DNA from: Splendidivirga corallicola
GTDB lineage: Bacteria; Bacteroidota; Bacteroidia; Cytophagales; Cyclobacteriaceae
DNA: 33,327 bases
Assembly: GCA_030442035.1 (NCBI GenBank)
Contig: JAUJEA010000024.1
Span: 1 to 33,327, forward strand
Direction of reading: 5' to 3'
The position numbers and the translations under genes are program-made. The notes below the pieces were generated by a model. The model was not told where the DNA came from. It did not search any database and was given only the letters and a program-made list of their open reading frames with translations. How positions within the stretch are numbered: the stretch's first letter is position 1; each line of letters begins with the position of its first letter. Below are positions 7,659-17,484 of this stretch, piece after piece.

Positions 7659-8948
7659 ATGAATGTACTAATAATTGGTTCCGGTGGCAGGGAACATACG
7701 CTCGCCTGGAAAGTAAAACAAAGTGATCGATGTGAAAAGTTGTATGTAGCTCCGGGGAACGCAGGAACTGCCAATATTGCTGAAAATGTAAATATTGGCG
7801 TGAATGACTTCGAGGAGCTTGGAAATTTTGCCCTGGAAAATAATGTTGAATTGATTGTAGTAGGTCCTGAGGAACCATTGGTAAGAGGCATAAGGGATTT
7901 TTTTCAAAGCAAAGAGAACTTGAAGCATATCAAACTAATCGGTCCAGGACAAGACGGTGCCCAGCTTGAGGGCAGTAAGGATTTTGCCAAAGCATTCATG
8001 GCTAAAAATAACATCCCTACAGCGGGGTATTATACGTTTTCAGCTGATCAACTGGAGCAAGGCATTGCACATATCGACCGTTCAAAAACTCCTATAGTCC
8101 TGAAAGCTGATGGATTAGCTGCGGGAAAGGGTGTGATTATTAGCGAAGACAAAGAAGAAGCTAAGAATACATTAAAGGAGATGCTTCTTGATAAAAAATT
8201 CGGTAGTGCAAGTTCGAAAGTAGTTATTGAAGAATTTCTAAGTGGTATAGAAGTTTCCGTTTTTGTTATCACAGATGGCGACAGTTACAAAGTATTGCCG
8301 GAAGCCAAAGATTATAAAAGGATAGGTGAAGGTGACAGCGGACCTAATACCGGTGGTATGGGGGCTGTCTCCCCGGTAGTTTTTGCAGATGAGATCTTTT
8401 TAAGTAAAGTAGAAGATAGGATCATTAAGCCCACAATCTCAGGATTGAAAAATGAAGGCATTGATTACAATGGCTTTATATTCATCGGATTGATGAATGT
8501 AAATGGTGAACCTTATGTAATTGAGTATAATGTGCGTATGGGCGATCCCGAAACAGAAGTTGTACTTCCCAGAATTGAAAGTGATCTCATGCAAATTTTC
8601 GACGCCACTGCTAATAAAACCCTGGAACAAGTTGATCTTGAAATCGTTGACAAAACCGCCTCTACGGTAGTTATGGTATCAGGTGGATACCCTGGTTCCT
8701 ATGAAAAAGGAAAAGCTATTTCTGGTTTGGATGCAGCAAATGATGCTATTATTTTTCATGCTGGCACCAAAAACACTGATGAGGCTGTCCTGACCAATGG
8801 AGGACGCGTTTTGGCTATTACCGGTATGGGTAACAGTATTGAGGACGCTTTGAAAAAATCATATGATACGATTGAAAACATTCACTGGGAAGGGGCACAA
8901 TTTAGAAGTGATATTGGAAAAGATCTATTAGCCTTGGAATCCCAATAG
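7659..8948 (+). CDS. purD: Phosphoribosylamine--glycine ligase
   Basis: The enzyme joins glycine to phosphoribosylamine using ATP, the second step of de novo purine synthesis in the cytoplasm. The 429 residues match the usual PurD length. The N-terminal Rossmann-like part opens with VLIIGSGGREHTLAWK and carries VVGPEEPLV. The ATP-grasp core has LKADGLAAGKGV, the loop GPNTGGMGAVSP and the metal-binding NVRMGDPE. The C-terminal GARS domain has VMVSGGYPG and NGGRVLAITGMG. The ATG at 7659 sits directly before the conserved first strand. It is not next to other purine genes here. Confidence 0.97.
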   Translation: MNVLIIGSGGREHTLAWKVKQSDRCEKLYVAPGNAGTANIAENVNIGVNDFEELGNFALENNVELIVVGPEEPLVRGIRDFFQSKENLKHIKLIGPGQDGAQLEGSKDFAKAFMAKNNIPTAGYYTFSADQLEQGIAHIDRSKTPIVLKADGLAAGKGVIISEDKEEAKNTLKEMLLDKKFGSASSKVVIEEFLSGIEVSVFVITDGDSYKVLPEAKDYKRIGEGDSGPNTGGMGAVSPVVFADEIFLSKVEDRIIKPTISGLKNEGIDYNGFIFIGLMNVNGEPYVIEYNVRMGDPETEVVLPRIESDLMQIFDATANKTLEQVDLEIVDKTASTVVMVSGGYPGSYEKGKAISGLDAANDAIIFHAGTKNTDEAVLTNGGRVLAITGMGNSIEDALKKSYDTIENIHWEGAQFRSDIGKDLLALESQ

Positions 8949-9082
8949 GTTCAAATTATCCACAATTTGCAATAGTCGCCTCCAGTAAGTTTGAATTTGG
9001 CACAATATGATTTAAATTTAATTTTAATTGAATTCTAAAAAGAGCTTTGCCATCATGGTTAAGTTATATATAAAGGAATGTA

Positions 9083-10222
9083 ATGGCGGGATGTAATTCT
9101 TGCAGTGGAGGAGCTTCAGTTGCTGGTTGTAAAAACAACGGAGGCTGCCTTACAGGAGGCTGCAACAAAATGAACGTTTTTGATTGGTTGTCTAACATGG
9201 ACATACCAATTGCCGATAAATTTGATATAGTAGAGGTAAGATTCAAGGGAGGGAGAAAAGATTTTTTCAGAAATACCAATAGCCTTGACCTGGTTACCGG
9301 TGATGCTGTGGTGGTGGATGTGCCCAATGGTCACCATATTGGATTCGTAGCACTTCAGGGAGAGTTGGTAAGGCTGCAAATGTCGAAAAAGGGAATTGAG
9401 AACAATGATGATATCAGAGCCATTTATCGACTTGCTACCACGAAAGACCTCGAGAAATACGAGAAAGTAAAAGAAAGGGATCTACCCACACTTTATAGAA
9501 CTCGTGAGATCATTGCTGACATGAAGCTCAGCATGAAATTGTCGGATATTGAGTATCAGGCTGATAACACCAAAGCCACTTTTTACTATTCTGCGGATGA
9601 CAGGGTTGACTTTAGGGAATTAATCAAAGTGTTAGCCGGCGAGTTCAAAATAAGAGTTGAAATGAGGCAGATTAGCCTTCGGCAGGAAGCAGGAAGATTA
9701 GGAGGTATAGGATCCTGTGGCAGGGAACTATGTTGCTCCACCTGGCTATCTGATTTCAAAAGTGTGTCGACCTCGGCTGCACGATATCAGAATTTATCTT
9801 TAAATCCAAGCAAACTTTCAGGACAATGTGGCAGACTTAAATGTTGTCTGAATTATGAGTTGGAAACGTACATGAACGCCTTGGAAGATATACCCGAAGT
9901 GGAGAATCCTCTCATAACTGAAAAGGGTGAAGCAAAACTGCAAAAGACGGATATATTCAGAAAAATTATGTGGTTTGGCTATGAAAATGAAAACTCATGG
10001 CACCCGGTACAGGTTGGTCGTGTGGCGGAGATTATTGCTCTAAACAAAAAAGGCAAGAAACCAGTTTCTCTTTTGGAAGATAAACTTTTGGAGGAAGAGG
10101 CAGTAAATGACGCACTAAATAGTGATTTGGTAAGATTGGATAAAAAGTTTAGTGCTAAATCCAAAAAAAATAAGAAAAGAAGACACAACCGGAAGAGAAG
10201 AAACAGGGACAACAACAAATAG
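9083..10222 (+). CDS. ricT: RicT/PSP1-domain protein (YaaT family)
   Basis: This 379-residue protein belongs to the PSP1/RicT family. In Bacillus, RicT (YaaT) is part of the Fe-S-containing RicAFT complex that affects mRNA maturation and development. Its role in Bacteroidota is not settled, though it commonly sits beside gldH. The N-terminus is cysteine- and glycine-rich, with Cys at 4, 7, 16, 22 and 27, which is typical of the Bacteroidota form and may bind metal. The PSP1 region spans roughly residues 85-265 and ends in the paired cysteine signatures CGRELCC and CGRLKCC. The last 25 or so residues are strongly basic (KKNKKRRHNRKRRNR), suggesting nucleic-acid or ribosome contact. gldH starts 14 bases after its stop, so the two are probably co-transcribed. 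Confidence 0.87.
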   Translation: MAGCNSCSGGASVAGCKNNGGCLTGGCNKMNVFDWLSNMDIPIADKFDIVEVRFKGGRKDFFRNTNSLDLVTGDAVVVDVPNGHHIGFVALQGELVRLQMSKKGIENNDDIRAIYRLATTKDLEKYEKVKERDLPTLYRTREIIADMKLSMKLSDIEYQADNTKATFYYSADDRVDFRELIKVLAGEFKIRVEMRQISLRQEAGRLGGIGSCGRELCCSTWLSDFKSVSTSAARYQNLSLNPSKLSGQCGRLKCCLNYELETYMNALEDIPEVENPLITEKGEAKLQKTDIFRKIMWFGYENENSWHPVQVGRVAEIIALNKKGKKPVSLLEDKLLEEEAVNDALNSDLVRLDKKFSAKSKKNKKRRHNRKRRNRDNNK

Positions 10223-10236
10223 CGGCACATCAATCA

Positions 10237-10725
10237 ATGAAATTTTCACCTACTCCAATTCTTATACTCATTTTCTGTGTACTGATACTTAATGCCTGTG
10301 ATAGCAGTAGGGTATTTGAGCAAAATACAGATCTTGAAAATGGCTACTGGCCAAAGAACGATGTCAAGGCTTTCGATTTTGAGATAAAAGATGAAACGGA
10401 AGCGTATAATATCTATTACAACATAAGGAATTCAATTTCATACCCTTATCATAACCTGTACCTAACATATTCAATTGAAGATTCACTCGGCAATAATATT
10501 TCTCAGGCATTGCAAAACATGAACCTTTTTGATCCGAAAACAGGAGAACCCGTGGGTAGTGGCTTGGGTGATATATTTGATATACAAATATTGGCACTTA
10601 AAGATTTTAAGTTCAAGCATCCCGGAAAGTACACATTTAGAATGCAACAATTTATGAGAATGGATACTTTACCGGATATATTAGCCGTGGGCATGCGTAT
10701 TGAAAGGGCAACGCAAAAAAACTAA
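10237..10725 (+). CDS. gldH: Gliding motility lipoprotein GldH
   Basis: This 162-residue lipoprotein has an N-terminal hydrophobic segment ending in the lipobox LNAC (Cys about residue 21). It matches GldH, which is needed for gliding on surfaces in Flavobacterium and lies in the envelope. Recognisable family features are the early RVFEQN motif, the central SYPYHNLYL and the SGLGDIFD block near the end. Its place just after ricT is the usual Bacteroidota arrangement. Presence of gldH suggests a gliding organism with the type IX secretion/gliding machinery, although no other gld, spr or por gene is in the window. Confidence 0.88.
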   Translation: MKFSPTPILILIFCVLILNACDSSRVFEQNTDLENGYWPKNDVKAFDFEIKDETEAYNIYYNIRNSISYPYHNLYLTYSIEDSLGNNISQALQNMNLFDPKTGEPVGSGLGDIFDIQILALKDFKFKHPGKYTFRMQQFMRMDTLPDILAVGMRIERATQKN

Positions 10726-10805
10726 TTGTTTTTCACGATTACTCATTTCAAGCTGCAACAAAATTTAATTGAGAAAAGAAAATTATCTCAAGCGCAAACC
10801 TTTCT

Positions 10806-13800
10806 TTAATTCTGCAGTTGACTTAGAAATCTCACAAATCTTTCTTTTAGATCTTCCTCGCTTTGCCAAAGTTCTCTGCTATGGAACATGCTGTATCGCC
10901 AATGCTTTTCGTGAAGTGTAAAAGGTTTGTAAACATGCGCTTCCTTCACTGAAATACTTTGATGATACAGATCGTCATCTGTCAGAATTAGTCCTTTGTA
11001 TTCATCATTGATCTTAATTGTCAGATCGGTAAATGGAAGCTCATTGGCCAGTTCCACATCTAATTCATCACTTTGAGACCAGTTCTTTATTTTATTCCGT
11101 AGGAACCACTCCGTATTGTATTGATCAAGTGAAATGGTACTTGGTATGAACTTACCATCAGAAACATTCTTGGCAAACTGAAGATATTTCTTAAGCAATT
11201 TTGGACCTTCATTTTTGCTGTTCTCAACTTTTAGTTCATGTGGAAGAACACTACTGACAATAAATATTTTGTCCTTTGCTCTTGTAATAGCCACATTCAA
11301 CCTGTTTTCTCCTCCAACCACATTCAAACTTCCAAATTGCATGATCATTTTGCCCTTTTCATCTGGTCCATACGCCGTGGAAAAAATAATGATATCTTTT
11401 TCGTCCCCCTGTACATTTTCAATATTCTTGACAAATAAAGAATCCGGAATATTTATACCTTCATTGGAAGTCGCCTCATCCAATAAATCCATAATGTGCG
11501 TTTGCTGCTTGGCATTAAAGGTTACCACTCCAATTTCCTTTTCCGGATGACTCAGAAGTTGTTCTTTGATAAGTGTGACTACTTTTCTTGCTTCCAGGTC
11601 ATTGATGTTGTTGCTCCAAATGCCATCAACCTTAATGAACTTTATTGCAGGCTCCTGACTGTTGATATCATAATAATCTGGCAAAAGCTTCAGATTTCCA
11701 TCGTAGAAATGATTATTTGAAAATTCAATCAAATCCAGCGATCTGCTTCTATAGTGCCCTTGCAATTGTAATCTCATCAAATGTTGATTGGCCATGTCCA
11801 AAAGAGAATCGACTTCCAATTCGGGCAGGTCATCTTCATCATCCTCCCATCTAACTTTGTAAAGATCGTTGGGACTTAATTGTTTATCGTCGCCGGCAAT
11901 CACAACTTGTTTCCCCCTATACATGGCTGGTATACCTTTTTCTGCGAAACATTGTGAAGCTTCATCAAATATTACTAAATCAAAGATTTCCTGCATTGGG
12001 AAAATTGCCGAAACCGATTCTGGTGAGGCCATCCAGCAAGGAACCAGTTGGAACAATTCATCATAATGATTTGTAACCAATTTTCTAATTGGCCAAATAC
12101 GACGTTTTTTATTCACCTGATGATTGAGTTCCTTGTAAGTCACCATATTATTCAGGCGATTGTACTCGGCATCCTCATAGGTCCTTTCTCTGGTTTTCAA
12201 AAGCAGGATATCTTTACTAACCCTGAGCTTATCCTCAACACTTTGCTGAAGCTCCTGTTCTAATTGAAAGAACTTTTGTGAAGATACGGTTCTCAGAATC
12301 GGGAATTTTGTTTCGATATGATCTATCCAAGCCAATCTTAAGCTATTATCAAAAAGTTTGATGAACTCATCAATATCATTTTCTAAATCAGTATCGAACA
12401 GTTTATTGATTACTTCTTGTTCATGAGTGAGTAACTGGGCCTTTAGACTATCAAACTCGCATATCGAATCAAAGTCCTTTTTTAATGAATTCAGTAGTTG
12501 ATCAGCCCGGGAAATATCTTCCAAAAGATCGTTGATTTGAAAAGGGGTCAAATAAGTCTGCCAGGATTCTTTTTTCGCTACAACATCCTTAAAGATATCA
12601 ACTAAGCTTATCACACGTTTATTCAATTCCTCATAGCTAAGCGCCTGAACATTAAAATACTCTTTAAAGTTTCTGAGTGCAGTAAAGGCTGTCTTTGCGG
12701 CCAACGCCGATTTTTGATCAAAAAACCAGGTTTGAAAATCAGCTTTCCTGAATCCTTCAGGGATATTCGTTAACCAACTACGTTCCCTGATCTTTGTAAG
12801 ATTGTGTTCGAGGTTAAGTCTGTTGTCAATTTTCTCAATTAGTGTTTCGAAACCTTTCTTTTTGTAAGCAAGATCATTGGCGACCATCACGCGTTTCAAC
12901 CAAAATTTATCTTTTGAGAACAATGACCATTTCAACCATTTAAGAATGTTTTTTCTGGCTTCAATTGCTTTTTGTAACGCTTCCTGGAATCTTCCAAGTT
13001 CAGGGGAACTAAGGCTGACTTCAGGACCTTCGCCTTTAAAACAATCCAAAAGCACCCGCTCTGTATTTGTCAACCACAGAAGATCAATATCACGTTCGTT
13101 GGAAGTAACCATGTTTTTAAAGTAACCATATACATCAGGGTTTTCCAATGCCTCTAAAAATCTGTTAATCTCTGCTTCCTTATGCAAGATGGCTTCGCAA
13201 TCGCGTAAATCCGGTCTGGCATTGATGATCTCCTCGGTTCTTTTGGATACCTCTTCCTGAAACCCTGGAATTCCCTTAATCATATCACTCATTTTTTTGA
13301 GGTCACTCAAGCCAAAGTCATGAAAGCTCTTTCTCTTGAACCAGGGATGTTCAGGCTTATTGAAGGTCAGTGCATATTGAATATAAGATCTTAATTTGCG
13401 AATAAACCAATCGAGTTCATCAAACTTAAAAAAGCGATACTCCTGTTTTAAATTAATGGTTGGCGCTTCAATGTCGCTTGTAAGATATAGTTCTTTAACA
13501 GACAGGCTACATTCCTCTTCGTCAAACAGGGTAGCTTTATATTCTTCCAGCTCTTCGGTTATCTGATCAATTTTACGACTGGATTGTAAAAATTTTCTCT
13601 CCAACTGAATGGCATCAAGGCTGTTATTTTTTTGCTTGTATTCATCCAGTTTCTCAACCTGACCCGCGATTTGCTCATAAATACTTTTGCGATCATTCTT
13701 AAAATCATGTACTAAGGCTACGAAATCACCAATGCCCTTTTCTTCCAAACGTTTATACACTACATCCAATGCAGCTCGTTTTTGGCACACCATCAACACT

Positions 13801-14834
13801 CTTTTGCCCCTTGCAATAAAGTCGGAAATGAGATTACAGATCAATTGTGATTTTCCCGTTCCCGGAGGTCCTTGAACCACAACCGAATTACCCTTCTTCA
13901 CAGCTTTCAAAGCGTTTTCCTGGAAGGCGTCCATTTTAAAGGGGGTAAAGGTCTGCTCCTCCTTAACCTTGTTTAGAAAATGATAAACATCAAAATATGA
14001 TTTACCTACAGATCTATCTTCATCTATTGACCTTGAATAAAAGAAATCTTCAATATCCGGCACCGAATTATTCTCGATCAGTGTCATATAATCCGGGACA
14101 ATGAAGGAACCGGCTTGTGGGAAAATTCCCAATACAGCCTCAGGGAATAGTTTGAGTTCACCATTACCATGCTTCTCTTCAAAATCTTTCTTTTTGAAGT
14201 CTTCAAAATTGATCAGTTTATCGATAAAATTCTCCTGGTTGAAATTTATTTCGATAGGGCTGTCCTTAAAAAGTTGATATAGCAATGTTCTGAATACTCT
14301 GCTATCATCTTCTATATCATCAAAAGAATAATCCAGGAGCTGTTCATCCAGCTTAATCTTATTGTAATAGGTATAGGCCAGCAAAAAACTTTTGTTCAGG
14401 CTGATGTTCACCTCTTTCCGTGATCGTAGGATCCATTGATTTTTTTCAAGGTGTAGAGAGACCGGAAAAAATAACAGCGGACATCTGATCAGTGTTCCGT
14501 CAGAAAATTTTCCACGTACAAAAGGCCATCCAACATAGAGGTCTTTCGATCCTCGTTCTTCATAGATGAATTTTTCAACACGAGATAACTTCTTTAAATG
14601 TCTGCTGACGGTATTGCTTTTTTCAGATCTGCTATCAGCCTCACTGCAAAGTGGGATACGCAGTTTTCTGGCTATAAGTCCCTCAATAACCTCAAATGAA
14701 GGGACATTATTTAGAAAATCAAATTCATGTACATCAATGAAGTGATTTGACATTAGTCTCAGCAACAAAAGTGAGCGATTGTTGCTGGACAAATTCGTTA
14801 GTCTTCTTAAATAAGATTGAAGGATACGCTGCAT
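10806..14834 (-). CDS. Large superfamily 1 DNA/RNA helicase with a decayed nuclease-like C-terminus
   Basis: The protein has 1342 residues. The N-terminal 300 residues include CPLLFFPVSLH, reminiscent of the DUF4011 region found before such helicases. Walker A is QGPPGTGKS at 321-329. A long insert (about 380-900), much of it predicted helical, separates it from Walker B FDEASQ (near residue 955), motif III AGDDKQLSP and motif VI NVAITRAKD. The family is DNA2/NAM7-like SF1. The last 115 residues resemble the MTES_1575/Vsr-like nuclease fold (FTDLTIKINDEYKGLIL, then LYH and HWRYSMFHSRELW), but the Glu expected in the GIECDG-type motif is Leu, so cleavage activity is doubtful. Related helicase-Vsr proteins have been discussed as anti-phage factors; that role here is inference. 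It stands alone between gldH and the HhH gene. Confidence 0.85.
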   Translation of the reverse strand: MQRILQSYLRRLTNLSSNNRSLLLLRLMSNHFIDVHEFDFLNNVPSFEVIEGLIARKLRIPLCSEADSRSEKSNTVSRHLKKLSRVEKFIYEERGSKDLYVGWPFVRGKFSDGTLIRCPLLFFPVSLHLEKNQWILRSRKEVNISLNKSFLLAYTYYNKIKLDEQLLDYSFDDIEDDSRVFRTLLYQLFKDSPIEINFNQENFIDKLINFEDFKKKDFEEKHGNGELKLFPEAVLGIFPQAGSFIVPDYMTLIENNSVPDIEDFFYSRSIDEDRSVGKSYFDVYHFLNKVKEEQTFTPFKMDAFQENALKAVKKGNSVVVQGPPGTGKSQLICNLISDFIARGKRVLMVCQKRAALDVVYKRLEEKGIGDFVALVHDFKNDRKSIYEQIAGQVEKLDEYKQKNNSLDAIQLERKFLQSSRKIDQITEELEEYKATLFDEEECSLSVKELYLTSDIEAPTINLKQEYRFFKFDELDWFIRKLRSYIQYALTFNKPEHPWFKRKSFHDFGLSDLKKMSDMIKGIPGFQEEVSKRTEEIINARPDLRDCEAILHKEAEINRFLEALENPDVYGYFKNMVTSNERDIDLLWLTNTERVLLDCFKGEGPEVSLSSPELGRFQEALQKAIEARKNILKWLKWSLFSKDKFWLKRVMVANDLAYKKKGFETLIEKIDNRLNLEHNLTKIRERSWLTNIPEGFRKADFQTWFFDQKSALAAKTAFTALRNFKEYFNVQALSYEELNKRVISLVDIFKDVVAKKESWQTYLTPFQINDLLEDISRADQLLNSLKKDFDSICEFDSLKAQLLTHEQEVINKLFDTDLENDIDEFIKLFDNSLRLAWIDHIETKFPILRTVSSQKFFQLEQELQQSVEDKLRVSKDILLLKTRERTYEDAEYNRLNNMVTYKELNHQVNKKRRIWPIRKLVTNHYDELFQLVPCWMASPESVSAIFPMQEIFDLVIFDEASQCFAEKGIPAMYRGKQVVIAGDDKQLSPNDLYKVRWEDDEDDLPELEVDSLLDMANQHLMRLQLQGHYRSRSLDLIEFSNNHFYDGNLKLLPDYYDINSQEPAIKFIKVDGIWSNNINDLEARKVVTLIKEQLLSHPEKEIGVVTFNAKQQTHIMDLLDEATSNEGINIPDSLFVKNIENVQGDEKDIIIFSTAYGPDEKGKMIMQFGSLNVVGGENRLNVAITRAKDKIFIVSSVLPHELKVENSKNEGPKLLKKYLQFAKNVSDGKFIPSTISLDQYNTEWFLRNKIKNWSQSDELDVELANELPFTDLTIKINDEYKGLILTDDDLYHQSISVKEAHVYKPFTLHEKHWRYSMFHSRELWQSEEDLKERFVRFLSQLQN

Positions 14835-14915
14835 ATTCTATGTTCTATGCTTGCAAAGTTTACAGTTAAAAAATGGAACTGACTCTACTATTAACTTGAA
14901 GTTAGGAATAATATT

Positions 14916-15839
14916 TTACAAAGTGAGATAGGGTTTAACTTTATTGAAGGTGGTTGTATCAATAATATGTATCTTCAAAAGATCATTCAGTTTAGCAAAT
15001 TTACCGTGCTCCTGCTTATATGCAACAATGATCTTTGCCATATTTTTGGAAATATAGGGATGTTGACTTAATTCTTCCATATTGGCTTCATTTATAGCTA
15101 ATTTACCTGGTTGAAATAAAGGGCTGATAAAAGATACTTTTTTAAGCTCTTTAACAACTGCAGAGTCCAATCCATAGACCTCCCGGTATTGATATTCACT
15201 CACAAATCCACCCAACTTATCTCTAAATTTTATGATTCGTCTGGAAAGTACAGAACCTATTCCTTTTATTTTTTTTAGCTGTATCGTATCGCAGGCATTT
15301 ATATCAAAATCATTTATAAATCCTCTATTGGTATTCTGTGGTTCAAATTTTTTATGCTGTTTAACAGACCCCACGAATTCACTTCGCAACTTCACTGGTA
15401 AGTCTATGTAGTCATACAACCGATCAAAATCAACTTTTTTAAATCCATAGATCCTCAATAAATCTTTTTTTTCTTTGAACTTCCCACCCTTACTTCTAAA
15501 ATTAAGGATCGTCCGAATCACGGATGACCTAAGTCCCAATTTTTCAAATTCCCTCTTGCTGCAAGTATTTGGGTCAAATTTGGATAAAACAATTTCATTA
15601 CTGGCAAGCAGATCATTGTCACCATTTGATTTGAATCTCTGCTCTATAACAGCTGCTAAGCTATCAAGCTCCTTCCTTTCTTGCTCTGAATAGGAACTCT
15701 TCTCTGTAATTAATGCTTTAAGAATCGTTGGGGCAAAGATTATGATAACCAATAAAAACAGCAGTACAACAAATCCGTTTGTTTCAATTGTCGAAAGGCC
15801 AAAAAAATTTCGGATCAATGATTTAAATTTCCATAGCAT
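14916..15839 (-). CDS. Membrane-anchored helix-hairpin-helix protein (ComEA-like)
   Basis: The 307-residue protein has one N-terminal transmembrane segment (about residues 22-44, LLFLLVIIIFAPTILKAL), a helical linker, then three helix-hairpin-helix modules: DPNTCSKREFEKLGLRS..., DINACDTIQLKKIKGIGS..., and AINEANMEELSQHPYIS.... Such modules bind DNA without sequence preference. ComEA proteins use the same layout to capture incoming DNA at the membrane during natural transformation, and Bacteroidota carry this three-module version widely. A role in competence is therefore plausible but not shown; no other com gene is nearby. It lies 81 bases upstream of the large helicase on the same strand, so the two could be linked. 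Confidence 0.8.
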   Translation of the reverse strand: MLWKFKSLIRNFFGLSTIETNGFVVLLFLLVIIIFAPTILKALITEKSSYSEQERKELDSLAAVIEQRFKSNGDNDLLASNEIVLSKFDPNTCSKREFEKLGLRSSVIRTILNFRSKGGKFKEKKDLLRIYGFKKVDFDRLYDYIDLPVKLRSEFVGSVKQHKKFEPQNTNRGFINDFDINACDTIQLKKIKGIGSVLSRRIIKFRDKLGGFVSEYQYREVYGLDSAVVKELKKVSFISPLFQPGKLAINEANMEELSQHPYISKNMAKIIVAYKQEHGKFAKLNDLLKIHIIDTTTFNKVKPYLTL

Positions 15840-16012
15840 AGGGCAATATAATCATTTTTCAATGATGAAATTTGATATTTAAGCAGTGAATTAAATGAAA
15901 AGAACTTGTATACAATGACTTTTGTTAGTTTTTTAGTGAATTTTTCAATTTAAATTGATTTTAAATTTCTTTGTTAAACTTACAATTTCTTTATAATTAC
16001 TTAATTAAGTTT

Positions 16013-16020
16013 TAGTTTTG
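16013..16020 (+). promoter_or_regulatory. Candidate -7 element for hemA (TAGTTTTG)
   Basis: TAGTTTTG fits TAnnTTTG and ends 16 bases before the hemA ATG at 16037. No TTG is seen at the usual upstream distance. The divergent gap (15840-16036) is very AT-rich and holds no other recognisable feature. Confidence 0.45.
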
Positions 16021-16036
16021 TAGCTCATTTTAGCTT

Positions 16037-17311
16037 ATGCACAATTTATTCAGAGCCATCAGTATTTCTTATAAGAACACGCCCATTGATATCAGGGAAC
16101 AAGTGTCATTGGATGATAATGCTGTGAAAAATTTAATTCACTATTTTAAAGAATACACTGAGGCGACTGATGTACTTGTTTTATCCACCTGTAACAGAAC
16201 AGAAGTATATTACTCCCTTGATAGAAATATCAACGAGGATATCATCAAATTAATTGGTATTCAAAAAGGCATTAATGACATTTCAAAGTTCGGGAAATAC
16301 TTTGTTGAGTTCAATACCAATGAAGAGGCGGTAGGTCACCTGTTCAATGTTTCGATTGGATTGGAAGCCCAGGTGGTTGGTGATATGCAAATAACCAATC
16401 AGGTCAAAAGAGCTTATCAATTGAGCGCCGATGAAGATGTAGCAGGACCGTTCTTACATAGATTGATGCATACAATATTCTTCACAAACAAAAGGGTAAC
16501 CCAGGAAACACCTTTCAGAGATGGTGCTGCATCAGTTTCCTATGCTACCACAGAGATTGTGAAAGATCTGGTAGCCGGGATCTCAAATCCAAAAATATTA
16601 ATCATTGGATTAGGCGAAATTGGTGCTGATGTCTGCAGAAATTTAGCATCAACTACTTACGAAAATATCTATATAACAAATCGAACACATCAAAAAGCCG
16701 TTGAGCTTGCGAATGAATGTGATTTCCAAACACTTCCTTTTGAGAACGTTGTGAAAGCAATGAAAGAGGCGGATGTAGTTATCTCATCAATATCCATGCA
16801 ACAACCTTTTATCACAAGAAAACTGGTTGACGGCATGGGAATTCTAAGCCACAAATTTTTCTTTGATCTTTCCGTACCCCGAAGCATCGAAGATGATGTT
16901 GAGGAAGTACCTGGTGCACTGCTGTACAACATTGATGATATACGATCCAAAGCCAATAAAGCTCTTGAAAAGCGGATCAAATCGGTTCCTTTGGTTGAAG
17001 AAATCGTCTCTGAATCTGTAAATGATTTCAATAATTGGTCGGATCAAATGGTTGTTTCCCCAACCATTCAAAAACTTAAGAATGCTCTTGAGGAAATCCG
17101 TCAAAGAGAAATTGCCAAGCATATAAAAAATGTAGATTCAAAAGAATCAAAGATCATTGACAAAGTGACCAAAGGCATGATGCAAAAGATCATTAAACTA
17201 CCCGTCTTACAATTAAAGGCTGCCTGTAAAAGAGGTGAGGCAGAAACTTTGATCGATGTACTGAATGATCTTTTCGATCTAGAACGAAGTTCCACAGAAG
17301 AGAAGGCTTAA
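16037..17311 (+). CDS. hemA: Glutamyl-tRNA reductase
   Basis: The enzyme reduces glutamyl-tRNA(Glu) to glutamate-1-semialdehyde with NADPH, the committing step of C5-pathway tetrapyrrole synthesis. The catalytic cysteine is Cys52 in LSTCNRTEVYY. The family blocks VGDMQITNQVKRAYQ and GAASVSYATTE follow, then the NADPH-binding fold with IIGLGEIGADV (about 190-200) and the C-terminal helical dimerisation domain ending near residue 420. The length (424) is normal. The other heme genes are not adjacent. Confidence 0.97.
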   Translation: MHNLFRAISISYKNTPIDIREQVSLDDNAVKNLIHYFKEYTEATDVLVLSTCNRTEVYYSLDRNINEDIIKLIGIQKGINDISKFGKYFVEFNTNEEAVGHLFNVSIGLEAQVVGDMQITNQVKRAYQLSADEDVAGPFLHRLMHTIFFTNKRVTQETPFRDGAASVSYATTEIVKDLVAGISNPKILIIGLGEIGADVCRNLASTTYENIYITNRTHQKAVELANECDFQTLPFENVVKAMKEADVVISSISMQQPFITRKLVDGMGILSHKFFFDLSVPRSIEDDVEEVPGALLYNIDDIRSKANKALEKRIKSVPLVEEIVSESVNDFNNWSDQMVVSPTIQKLKNALEEIRQREIAKHIKNVDSKESKIIDKVTKGMMQKIIKLPVLQLKAACKRGEAETLIDVLNDLFDLERSSTEEKA

Positions 17312-17484
17312 TATATACTCCAAACTGAATCTCTTCTCTATCCCTATCTAAATTTCATAAGTCCAACTTAACTATTTGTTACATTCGGTATTTATTTACG
17401 AATGCAATATTAAATTGTGGAATTAGCCTTTTTTATCATAACTTCTTTGTATTTATGCAAGAATCATTAGTCCATTTCTAATTA

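Noticed and set aside
10726-10805. Possible terminator between convergent gldH and the large helicase gene
   Set aside because: Only a weak GAGA/TCTC-type pairing is present, with no stable stem followed by a T run, so no terminator is claimed.
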